Shown here piece after piece: positions 35,200 through 45,138 of a stretch of DNA of 64,000 bases. Made by a program: the position numbers and the translations under genes. The notes under the pieces were generated by a model, which searched no databases, was not told where the DNA came from, and was given only the letters and a program-made list of their open reading frames with translations. Source of the stretch: Cryptomeria japonica (Eukaryota; Streptophyta; Pinopsida; Cupressales; Cupressaceae); NCBI RefSeq assembly GCF_030272615.1, contig NC_081409.1, positions 613,972,755 through 614,036,754 on the forward strand, written 5' to 3'. How positions within the stretch are numbered: position 1 is the stretch's first letter; each line of letters begins with the position of its first letter.

Positions 35200-35515
35200 G
35201 GTTTTGCGCACTTTGCCCTAGTTCTACATGTTTTAGCACATTTGAATTTTAATTTAGTGCTTTTGAATTTTCTTATAGTGTATATGATTTATTTTGTAGC
35301 GCATTTGATTGATTGTTTAGCGCTTTTGATTATTATGTTGGTGCATTTGAATTAGGGCTTTTATTGTTTGGGTGTGATTCAATTTAGCGTGTTTAATTAT
35401 TGATTTGGTGCATTTGATAAAAATTGTCGTACTTTTGATAAAAGTTTTAGCATTTTTTATTAATGTTTTAGTGCATTTAAGAAAAGTGTTAGCGCATTTG
35501 CGACAACGAATGAAT
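35200..35515 (+). repeat. Degenerate repeats of TAGCGCATTTGATT in element E
   Basis: About ten variants of T(T/A)G(C/T)GC(A/T)TTTGATT at roughly 25-40 bp spacing. They occupy the same place, after the antisense first exon, as the TGCGCTTGTGT cluster in C. Confidence 0.6.
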
Positions 35516-35689
35516 TTTTAAAAAATTTTAAGGGATGAAAATCTCAATTCTTTGATGGCTTTGATGTTTGTTGCTTGATTTGATGATTTGGTAGAATTGA
35601 ATTGATCAATTAATCATGGAATGTTAACAATTTAACTCGAGATTTGATGATAGGATATATTTCATTAATTGCATGACCTCAATGAGTGA

Positions 35690-36125
35690 GAGTCACTGAT
35701 AGGATAGTTTGGATCAATTGTGTTTTTGATAAGATTTTATGATAAAACTCCAATTTTGATGATGGTGTGACTGCATCACTGATAGGATAGGTTAGACTAA
35801 CCTATTCATTGATAAGAGTTTGTGGTAAAAACTCAAATTGTGATGAGTGTTTGACTTCATCACTAATAGGATAGGTTAGACTAACCTACTGATTGATAAG
35901 AATTTATGATAAAAACTCCAATTTTGATGAGTGTGTGACTTTGTCACTAATAGGATAGGTTAGACTAACCTACAAATTGATAAGAGTTTATGATAAAAAC
36001 TCCAATTTTGATGAGTGTGACTTTTTCATTGACAGGTTATGTTAGACTAACCTATTGATTGATAAGAGTTTATGATAAAAACTCCAATTTTGACAAGGGC
36101 GTGACTTTGTCACTGATAGGTTCTC
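35690..36125 (+). repeat. 84-bp tandem repeat with palindromic core
   Basis: About five copies. The core GTTAGACTAA starts at 35791, 35875, 35959 and 36041, with a diverged first copy at 35707. Each unit has AGGTTAGACTAACCT, a perfect 7-bp inverted repeat around one base, then TTGATAAGAGTTTATGATAA and AACTCCAATTTTGATGAG. Confidence 0.9.
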
Positions 36126-36861
36126 AAAGAGATTGATTAAGATCTCAAGGGAGCGAATAGGATAACTTGATTGATTGATTGATGAATTTGATTAGTTGGA
36201 TAAAGAGGTGAAATTTTGTTGATATCCTCTTCCAGATGGATGTGGGTGTTGTCATGCCCAAACTTTTGGGCAAAAATGAAACAATTTTTTTTTTTTAAAA
36301 CAACATAAATACATTAAATAATCTACATTTAAAAAGGAATAAATAAGTTTTGTCTTAACTAAGGGTTAATTCAGGGTTAAATAGAATGGTTTCCTAAGTT
36401 GATTTAATTCAACTCTGTCATTAATGCATCAATAATTAGAGTAGACTAACTATTCCTTAAAAAGGGGTCGTCACAACCTAATTAATTAATTTTTCCTAAT
36501 TAAAATTCTCCCAAAAGGATCAAGAGATATTAACTATCTCAATCGTATTTAAAATACTCAAGACTAAATGAAATAATGTTATCTCATATTAAAAATAATT
36601 AATGGAACATACTCGAATACGTTTTTAAATTTAACTAATAAAGTTAACCACATCAATTATAATATTTGTCAAGTAAAAAATTATTTTATATTAATGTCAA
36701 ATTTAAATCCCCTTAGATATTTAAATTCCAACTATTATATAATTGACCAACAATGACCTCATAGGTTAAAACTTTACATTAATACTTTTAATAAATTCCA
36801 TGAATAAAATTTTCCAAAAGATTTTTATCCCAAATAACATAATTAATAAATATATGAACTA

Positions 36862-36968
<107 letters not shown>

Positions 36969-37142
36969 TGTATACTACACACATTTACCTACTAAAGTCT
37001 ATATTAAGAACCAATTTTACTCTAGTCAATATTAGGGGTTAATTAATCCTACATATTGACTATAGATAAATGGGGGGGCAATTCTTTTCAAATTTCAAAA
37101 GGAATTTCCCCCTCATTTTATTTATATTAATATTTTAATCCG

Positions 37143-37242
37143 AACCCTAATTAGGGTTGATTTACTCTTTTATACTAACTCTTTCCTCTCTTTTTATCTT
37201 TTGTTCTTATCAAGCTAACCCTAACCCGAAATTGGGTTAGGG
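37143..37242. other. Telo-box palindrome and hairpin
   Basis: AACCCTAATTAGGGTT (37143-37158) is a perfect 16-bp palindrome of two telo-boxes. 37215-37242 reads CTAACCCTAACCC, a 6-base loop, then GGGTTAGGG, a hairpin of telomere-like repeats. Telo-boxes occur in plant promoters; no gene is evident here to regulate. Confidence 0.75.
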
Positions 37243-37403
37243 CTGCTTGTTCTACATTCTTCTCTTTCCCTTTTTTTTGTTTGGTGTGTGTTGAATAGGG
37301 CGGCAACATGGGCGAATGGAGGCCAAAGGAGGCGGCCATGGTGGAGGACGGGAGGGGGAAATAACCATGGAAAAGGGCAGAGGGGCACCCGGGCACCACT
37401 GCG

Positions 37404-37565
37404 GTTACCCACAGTGGCGGTCGTGAGCCGCTCACTATGGATACCCATAGTGATGGCCCCGTGTTGCCCATTGTGGTTACCCACAGTGGTGGCCTTGTGC
37501 CGCCCACTGAGGTTACCCATAGTGGCGGCCCCGTACCACCCACTGTGGCTCCCCACGGTGACTGG
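37404..37565 (+). repeat. GC-rich 36-bp minisatellite, about 4.5 copies
   Basis: Units start GTTACCCACAGTGGCGG, GATACCCATAGTGATGG, GTTACCCACAGTGGTGG, GTTACCCATAGTGGCGG and GCTCCCCACGGTG. Much more GC-rich than its surroundings; the array stops about 20 bp before the CACTA end. Confidence 0.9.
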
Positions 37566-37584
37566 CTAGGTTATTATATATATA

Positions 37585-37880
37585 CACTAATACATTTGGA
37601 CTAGATTTTTGACTGAGGTTTCCGACGGAGAAGGTATATTGTGGCCAAATTTGATTTTTTTTGAAAAAATGCCTGCATTCATCGTAATTCCAACGAAAAC
37701 TACCCATTTGGTTTCGATGAAGAAGGCATTAGCAATGAGAATTTTCTTTTTTTCAAAAAAGTGCTTGAGTTCATCGTAATTCCGACGACAGCGGCCATTA
37801 CAAAATAAAAAAAGAGACGAGGAATTGATTTGTGAATTGCAATCCCGCGTAGGCATCCATGGTGACTTCAACCCCCAAGA
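37585..37880 (+). repeat. Left terminal inverted repeat and subterminal repeats of the CACTA element
   Basis: The terminal repeat is at 37585-37600. Downstream are TTTCCGACGGAGAAGG, two copies of TTCATCGTAATTCC[AG]ACGA (about 37677 and 37771) and TTTCGATGAAGAAGG. These resemble the right-end motifs and would be transposase binding sites by analogy with known CACTA elements. Confidence 0.75.
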
Positions 37881-38043
37881 ACATCAAACCCGCGTCGAAG
37901 GCAATCCCACGTAGGAGGTAGATTCAAATTGCCCTAGTTTTTAATTTCATGTTGCAAAAAATATACATGTGGTGCTTAATTGTCCTATTTTAATCTCGTA
38001 AAACCATAGAACTATGATTGAGGAGTGAGCATTCAATTTTGTA

Positions 38044-38760
38044 TCAACAATCCCTTCCTCCCATATACGCGTGTGTTGATTGTTCACATGAGATCACATC
38101 TCTTTGCGGCATCATATCAAACAATTCACAAGCCTTGTCCATGTTTCCACATTTTGCATTCATGTCAAGCAGGGCATTTGCAAGTACAACATCTAACAAA
38201 ATTCCTCTATCCGTTATGCTTTGATGGATGTCCATACCCTATTCCAAAGCTCCCATTTTTGCACAGGCAGGGAGGATGTTGGCAAAGGTTGTGGAATTTG
38301 GCTTTATGCCTTCCAATTTCATTTTCTTGAAAGTGTCTAAAGCCTTTTCGACAAATCCATTTTGTGCATATCCAGCAATTGTTGCAGTCCACGAGACAAC
38401 ATTTCTTACAGGCATTCTATCAAATAGTTCACCTGCCTTGTCTATGCTTCCACATTTTGCATACATGTCTACCAAGGTAGTTACAACTACAACATTTGAC
38501 AAAATTTCTCTATCCTTTATGCTTCAATGAATGTCCATACCCTATTCCAAATCTCCCATTTTGACACAGGCAGGGAGGATAGTAGCAATGGTCATGGAAT
38601 TTGGCTTTACACCTACCGATTGCATTTGCTTGAAAGTTTCTAAAGCCTTCTCAACAAATCCATTTTGTGCAATTGCAACTACATCTGACAAAATTCCTCT
38701 ATCTTTTATGCTTTGATGGATGTCCATACCCTGTTCCAAAGCTCCCATTTTGGCACAGGT
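38044..38760 (-). pseudogene. Captured pentatricopeptide repeat (PPR, PLS-class) gene fragment
   Basis: One minus-strand frame reads consecutive PPR motifs: TFKQMQSVGVKPNSMT, VVVVTTLVDMYAKCGSIDKA, GELFDRMPVRNVVSWTATIA, GYAQNGFVEKALDTF and FANILPACAKMGALE, then a third partial round. The phrase GALEQGMDIHQSI recurs three times. In one copy it keeps CAG; in the two others the codon is TAG. A TGA also appears at His-Gln in one copy. There is no start, no targeting peptide and no C-terminal E/DYW domain. PPR proteins act in organelle RNA processing; this piece is a non-functional fragment, apparently carried by the transposon. Confidence 0.85.
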
Positions 38761-40297
38761 TGGGAGTAGGCTAGCAAATGTAACTAAAGAAATGCAATGA
38801 TCAGCTCCAAAGACATCAAACCACTACTAACAAAACCGAGAGTCTAAAATATGATAGGGAATAGTGTGAGCTATCCTAAAATAGAATATTTTATTTTCAA
38901 TTTCAACTAAAATATAATTACTTAGCCATTTAATGTTATTAATAAGTGTTTAATTTATGAAAGAGATAAATGGTTGGCCACAAGTACATGAGTTACTAAA
39001 TGCACACAAATAAGTGAATTTGATATTCAAAAATATCTACAATGAATTCAATTCTTGTCCATTAGTCATTTATGTTTGCAATAAGCATCTTTCTTTGTTT
39101 TTCTTAATCTTCATTCATAGTTATGTGCATATTTCACATTCTATAATTAGGATATCAATTGCTATGGCTGAACACTAGCATGATGTTTGTGTTGTGGTAT
39201 AGATGCGTGGAAACATAATTATGGGATATTTATATTATAGAGATCATAAATCTGGATATTGTATATTAGTTCTAGCTCTTCTTGGATTGAGTCTAAAGTT
39301 GGGATACAGTCATAAAGCCATTATTAGCAAATCTATCCATTTCTAGTAAAGACAATTGAGAAAGTCATTTTGATATTGAGAGTTTCTTATCTATTTACCT
39401 ATTGATCATTATTAAGCCACAATATTTAGGTCTATTTATCTCTCTTGCAAAACCTCTATAAGTGTCCTAGATTGTCCCTACTACACACTCTTCAATTCAG
39501 AAAAATGGAGTTCTAAAGATTTTTTGCACAAGATGGTGTTGAACGTATCAACAAGGCTAGCATGGAAGGCATGTTCAAGCTTCCACTTGTATAACTTACA
39601 ACAAATGATTTTTTGATAGAAGAAATTCTTGAAATAGGGATACAATCGAAAGACAAGTAAGTACATACAAACCTCCTCAGTTGAAAGTAAAATCTGTGTA
39701 TAAAAAGAGTACATTGAATCCCAATCCATAAACACAATAGAGATACCAATGGAGACTTAATTGGATGTAGCATGTCGCACCAAAGGTGTTAGAGTATGCT
39801 AAGCTAGTACATAATGTTTTGTAAAGCCACATTAGTATTTTACCTAGATCATTATCTACCAAAACTAGCTATAGTAATCCTTTTGAGGATTAATTTCATG
39901 GTGCTAGATTTTCATTTAGTTCCACTTCTTGTTGGAGAAAAGAACAGTTATTTCTTGAGGTAGATGAATATCCCATCAACAAAGGACAAGACCCTTTCTA
40001 GAGTATAATAAATTCTACTCCAACAAAAGATCATGGGGGTTTCACTAGAGATATTGAATAAGAGATAGACTTCTACTGTTGCATTAAAAGCATTGGCATG
40101 TTCTTCATTTATTGATGTAAACTCTCTCTGATGCCACCACAACCAACAAAGGTGTAAAAAATTGTTTGCAATGCATGGATTTTTAGGATTGTCCTTTGAG
40201 AAAACATAATTATAGTATCGAAGCAGGATCTGCCAGCTCCTAAGGGAAAAACCATGTAAGACAATAATTTCTATTTTCTTGCCTATGAAGAAAGACC
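38761..40297. other. CACTA left interior, no gene recognised
   Basis: AT-rich spacer between the PPR fragment and the transposase. Short open frames at 39481-39862 lack any recognisable motif. It presumably holds the transposase promoter; no clear TATA box was chosen. Confidence 0.5.
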
Positions 40298-43200
40298 ATG
40301 TCAGACAATATCAATGAACAACAAAATAAGGAGACAATTGCTAGATTGTGGTCTAACTTGAATAGAAAAAGTGATGGAAAATGTTATTGTCTATGCAAAA
40401 TTTGTAAGGGGTTAAAGACTAGAAGACTTCTAATCAAAACAATGAAGAAACATTGTAGGCTGCATGGTCACATTGAAGGTGGACATGATTATCATCCATT
40501 GGTAAGTTTTTCATTATATCATTTTGGCAATTTATATGCATAATAAATCACGTGATGATGAGATCATGATCATGGTTTATTTATGTATATCAATTTTATT
40601 TAGGTTGAGCACCCCGAAGCACATGGTATGTATCAACACAACCCTGAGAATATGGTTTTCAAAGTGGACAAACATGGAGGTGTGAATATCGAAGATGAAG
40701 ATAATGATCTCATGGAAGATGATGATCATGAGCCAGAAAAGACAATTGAAGATGATGGTACAAATACATTGATCCATGACTCATTTAGTACTCGCACAGC
40801 TGATCATGATGATGAAGATGACCTTGATGTTGTTCATGATGTTCCTCTACTTGAGAAGGCATATGAGGCCCTTTATGAAGGCTCACAGGCAACTCTTCTC
40901 TCTGCTATATTGTTGTTGGTGAACTTGAAGGTTATGAATGGTTTATCCAACATAACAATGTCACATATGTTAAGGCATGTCATATATGTCATAATAAACT
41001 ATGAATCATGTTGTACCATTAATATTCTTTATTATAACAAATTATATTTTGTTGTTGTAGATTGATAGGTGAGTTTTTGTTACCACCATCAAATATTCTA
41101 CCTCGCTCATACCGAGAATTATCTGCCATTATGAAAGATATTGGAATGGAGTATCAAGCAATAGATGCTTGTCCCAATGATCATATTATATATCACAAAC
41201 AACATGAATTTCGAACTGAATGCCCTAAATGTCATATCAGTAGATATCAAACAGATCAAATAACAAAAAGGGTTCCTCGCAAGGTTCTTCGCTATATTCC
41301 CATTATTCCACGTATGCAATGATTATTCAAGTGCACTAGCTTGGCACAATTTATGGATTACCATGCATGCAATAGAAGTCAAGATGACATTATTCAAATG
41401 CCTGCAGATGGTTCAACATTTATGGACATAGAGGAAAAGTGGCCACACTTTAAAGAAGAACCTCGTAATCTCAGGCTTTCATTGGCAGCGGACGATGTCA
41501 ATCCATTTGGAGAGATGAGATCTGTTTACTCAGTGTGGCCTATTTTTGTTATCAACAATAACATTCCTCCATGGATGTCAATAAAGAGGGAGCACATAAT
41601 GTTGGCAATGATTGTTCCAGGTATTTTATCATTTAAATATAGTCGTCTAAATTTAATTATAAATATTGCAGTAAAATGGTCATAATAATTATGCAATGTT
41701 TTTGTTCATTCGATTAGGTAAGTACCAAGTTAAAGATATGAATGTATATATTGAGCCTCTTATCGACGAGTTGTTGGAGTTATGGAATGGTGTCACTATG
41801 TATGACGTCTCTAGACCAATAGGACAAAGACAATTTCAATTCCATGCCATGCTTCTATGGACAATACAGGATGCCCCGAGGCTAACACATTTTTGTGGTA
41901 TGTTATAGTGTTTAAGTTGTGCATGAACATTATAATTCAAAAAATTATCATATTTAATCCAATTATACATTATCTTGTAGGTCTTCAAACAAAGGGAAAA
42001 TTTGCATGTCCTGTTTGTGGTCCAAAGATGAAATCTCGTCATTCACAAAGTTTAGGAAAGTAGGTGTTTGATGAGTATAGGCACTTTCTCCACAAAAATC
42101 ATAAGTATCGAAATACTAAAAAACATCTTTTCAATGGGAAAGAAGAGAATACATCAAAGCCACAAAGAATGACACCTCACCTGTGGAAGTTGGAATATAA
42201 TAGAATTAATCATCAAGGTAATTCCATTCCATCTATTGGTTTGTCATAAAACATCTTTTCTATTTTGTTTTGTTTACTGATGATGTGATTGATGATCATG
42301 AAGGTTGTGAAGGCATAAATGACCACCTTCCTAAGGGAATAAAAAGTTATCCCCGACAATTTAGTAGGTTTCCCTACTACAAGCAATTACAAATTGTCCA
42401 TTTGTTTGATAGTATGCATATTGGAAAGAATATAACAGAGACATTATGAAAAATATTGGATGGAAGGCGTGACAAAGAAAAAATTGTCAAAATATGTAGT
42501 GACATTAGGGATCCAATCATGCAATGATAAATGTCATTCAATCAAATAGCCATGGAGACCAGATTAATATAAGTGAGCTTCCTTGGTTATTAACGGACCA
42601 ACAAAGCAATGCTATAAAAGAAGTCATACGAAAAATTCAATTTCCCATAGGATTTGCTGCGAACATAAACAATCTCATATCAAAGAAAAGTGAATTTGGG
42701 CCAGGGATGAAAATGCATGATGGGCATACCTTCATTAAGGTAATTCATGTTCTTGTGTTTTTAGTATGTATTTAAGTACTGCGTGTACATGTACTTTTCA
42801 TTATGTTACAAAAAAATGAAAAGATAATTTTATAATTGTTGTAGTATGTTCTACCTCTATCTCTCCCAGACGACTTCGATAATAATGTCAAGCAAGTCAT
42901 ATATGATCTTCAAAAATACATGAGGTAAGTAGTGATATTTGTTTAGTTCGTTGTATAGATATTATATTTGCAATTTGTTTTACTTATGTAATATATTTTT
43001 TGTGTCTTGAATACCGTGTAGGTGGTTGTCATGTAAAGAAATCCATAAAGATGATATAAAATATTGGAAGAGAAAAATTCCTCGTTTAATGTGTGAAATG
43101 CAAAAGTGTCTACCTCTAGCTTTTTTCAATGCACAAGAACACTACCTCATACACCAAGTTGAGTAGATTGAATTGTGTGGACCTGTACACACTAGGTCAA

Positions 43201-44316
43201 TGTGGATGGTTGAGAGGCACTTGAAATTTTTGAAGGCTTTGATTTGACAAAGAGCACATCCTGAGGGTTCTATGGTGGAGGTATATATGGTATACCAGAC
43301 TATGGTGTACATTTCTGAATATCTTCCTAAGTTTGCAGCAAAGATCCACGTGGATCGCATTTGGGATCCCAACACCATTAACAAATTCGAAGGGGAGTAC
43401 TTGACGGGGAAAGGTAGATTGAGGAAAGTGAGAGGTAATTATAAGATGTTATTGTAGTTAATTAATTCTTAATCTTCAAAATAAATCGATTGTAAGACAT
43501 CTATTTATTTTTTGTACAGTTGGTCGAGAGTGGGATGCACTACATTTGTATATTGTAAATAATCTTGATTAGATGATGGTATGGATTGAATGTTGTCAAC
43601 AATCTGGACACACGCTAACATGGGAAGGTGTGGCTTCATTGGTTAAAGAAGCACATCGTAATGGAGATTCCAATGTTATGCAAAGGGAAATTGATTTAGC
43701 ATATGGTTTAAGAGATAAGCAGGTACGTATAAATTTATTAATCACGCATATGTTTATCAACTCACAATGCAATAATTTTTACATGTTTGACATATTGCAG
43801 GTCAAACACTACAATGCTATGTGCTGCAATGGTCATAAATTTCGCATAGAAAAGTTGGATGAAATGAAGAAAACTTGTGATTCTGGCATCACTGCAGTCT
43901 TTGAGGTGACAAATATTTCATCGAGAAATGACATTCATCCTCAACAGTCTCAAAATCGATACTATGGCATTTTGGATGATATACTTGAGTGTGACTTTAA
44001 TTCCTTCAAATTAGTTTTGTTCATCGTCAAATGGTACAGGCTTCAATTGAATAAAAATGATCCTGATAGAACTGTTATTAAACATGATAATGGTTTTATA
44101 ATGCTAAATACAAGGTCATTTGAACCAGTTGGGGATGAGCCCTATGTTCTTCCAAGACAATTTGAGCAAGTATTTTACTCAGAGGTTCCACACAAACCGG
44201 GTTGGTCATTTTTTGTTAGACATGATCCAAGAGGAAGGCCGATAAAGTATAATGTGATGGAAGAAGAAGATACCGAAGAAGTAGAAGAACAAGAACAAGA
44301 ACAAGAACAAGAACAA

Positions 44317-44390
<74 letters not shown>

Positions 44391-44432
44391 CGATGGTGAT
44401 GGTGATGATGGTGATGATGATGGTGAAGACGT

Positions 44433-44507
<75 letters not shown>

Positions 44508-44592
44508 CGATGATGATGATGACGATGACGATGACAACGATGACAACGATGACGACGACAACGATGATGACAACGACGACGACGACAACGCC

Positions 44593-44682
<90 letters not shown>

Positions 44683-44712
44683 GACCTTGATGTTCATGAT
44701 GATGAAGAATGA
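40298..44712 (+). pseudogene. TNPD-type CACTA transposase (Transposase_21, DUF4218, DUF4216), intron-split
   Basis: Starts MSDNINEQQ at 40298. The N-terminal zinc-finger-like part is CYCLCKICKG...HCRLHGH. Exons can be followed by GT-AG borders: 40298-40501, 40604 to about 40972, 41061-41620, 41719-41899, 41981-42214, and further short exons. TNP2 landmarks are AADDVNPFG, YSVWPIFVINNNIPPWM, FACPVCG and FGPGMKMHDGHTFIK. The DUF4218 region has WMVERHLKFLKAL and HPEGSMVEVY. The DUF4216 region has YYGILDDILECDF and WSFFVRHDPRGRP. The C-terminus is a long poly-Asp tail. Stops (for example 41321, 42061, 43165, 43246) and a frame change near 42520 indicate decay. The family performs cut-and-paste transposition by binding terminal and subterminal repeats. 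Confidence 0.9.
44317..44700 (+). repeat. (GAT)n expansion inside the transposase C-terminus
   Basis: About 380 bp of GAT/GAC/AAC triplets, in frame, encoding more than 100 Asp with a few Gly, Asn, Val and Glu. Pure GAT runs are separated by GAC/AAC-rich interruptions at 44505-44592. The complementary-strand and other-frame ORFs here (poly-Ser, poly-Ile, poly-Met) are artefacts. Confidence 0.95.
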
Positions 44713-45138
44713 AATGTATGAGGAATGCAATTATTATATTATCTATTTAATATTGACTTCTTGATAGAATTTTTTTTACGTAACTAATTCATTCTATTTT
44801 GAATTTTAATGCCATTACATAATTAATTCATGATGCACCTTTTAATATGGAGATGGAGATAGGGAGTGTGACTATTTATGTGACAATTTTTAAACTATGT
44901 TCATTTATGGAAATTGGATTGTTTATTAGCTATGTGACTATTTATGTGACCATTTAGTTGAGGATCCTACATAGTCTACATAAAGTAAAGGTAAGGAATT
45001 AAAAATTTTACAATGATTTTGATGACAACATCTTTTTAATATTTAATACTCTTTTTGTCTACAAGTTCATGTTGTTCATGTTGTGTATGATGTAATTTCG
45101 TTAACGTTTTTTATATTTTTTCTTTGTCACAGACCGAC

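Larger units (their letters stand above)
34637..36250. mobile_element. Internal fragment of element E with antisense first exon
   Basis: Truncated interior of a C-like element. The PPT is at 34637-34651. On the plus strand TATATAA is at 34961-34967, ATG at 35054 and a splice donor CCG|GTAAGT at 35128/35129. This gives a 75-bp, 25-codon phase-0 first exon, against 26 codons, phase 0, in C. Both exon ends read a similar R-V-x-x-F-x-R-P pattern. The downstream PMD exon is missing. The presumed intron contains two repeat arrays. Confidence 0.6.

Noticed and set aside
36251-36300. TGTCATGCCCAAAC as the start of a complete LTR element
   Set aside because: No matching second copy, duplication, PBS or PPT could be found in the window.
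37175-37569. Overlapping ORFs with a 12-residue repeat on both strands
   Set aside because: A 36-bp minisatellite stays open in several frames because its unit is a multiple of three; no start context, domain or homologous motif was seen.
44175-44764. Long ORFs of poly-Ser, poly-Ile and poly-Met over the GAT tract
   Set aside because: They are the other frames and strand of the in-frame (GAT)n of the transposase.
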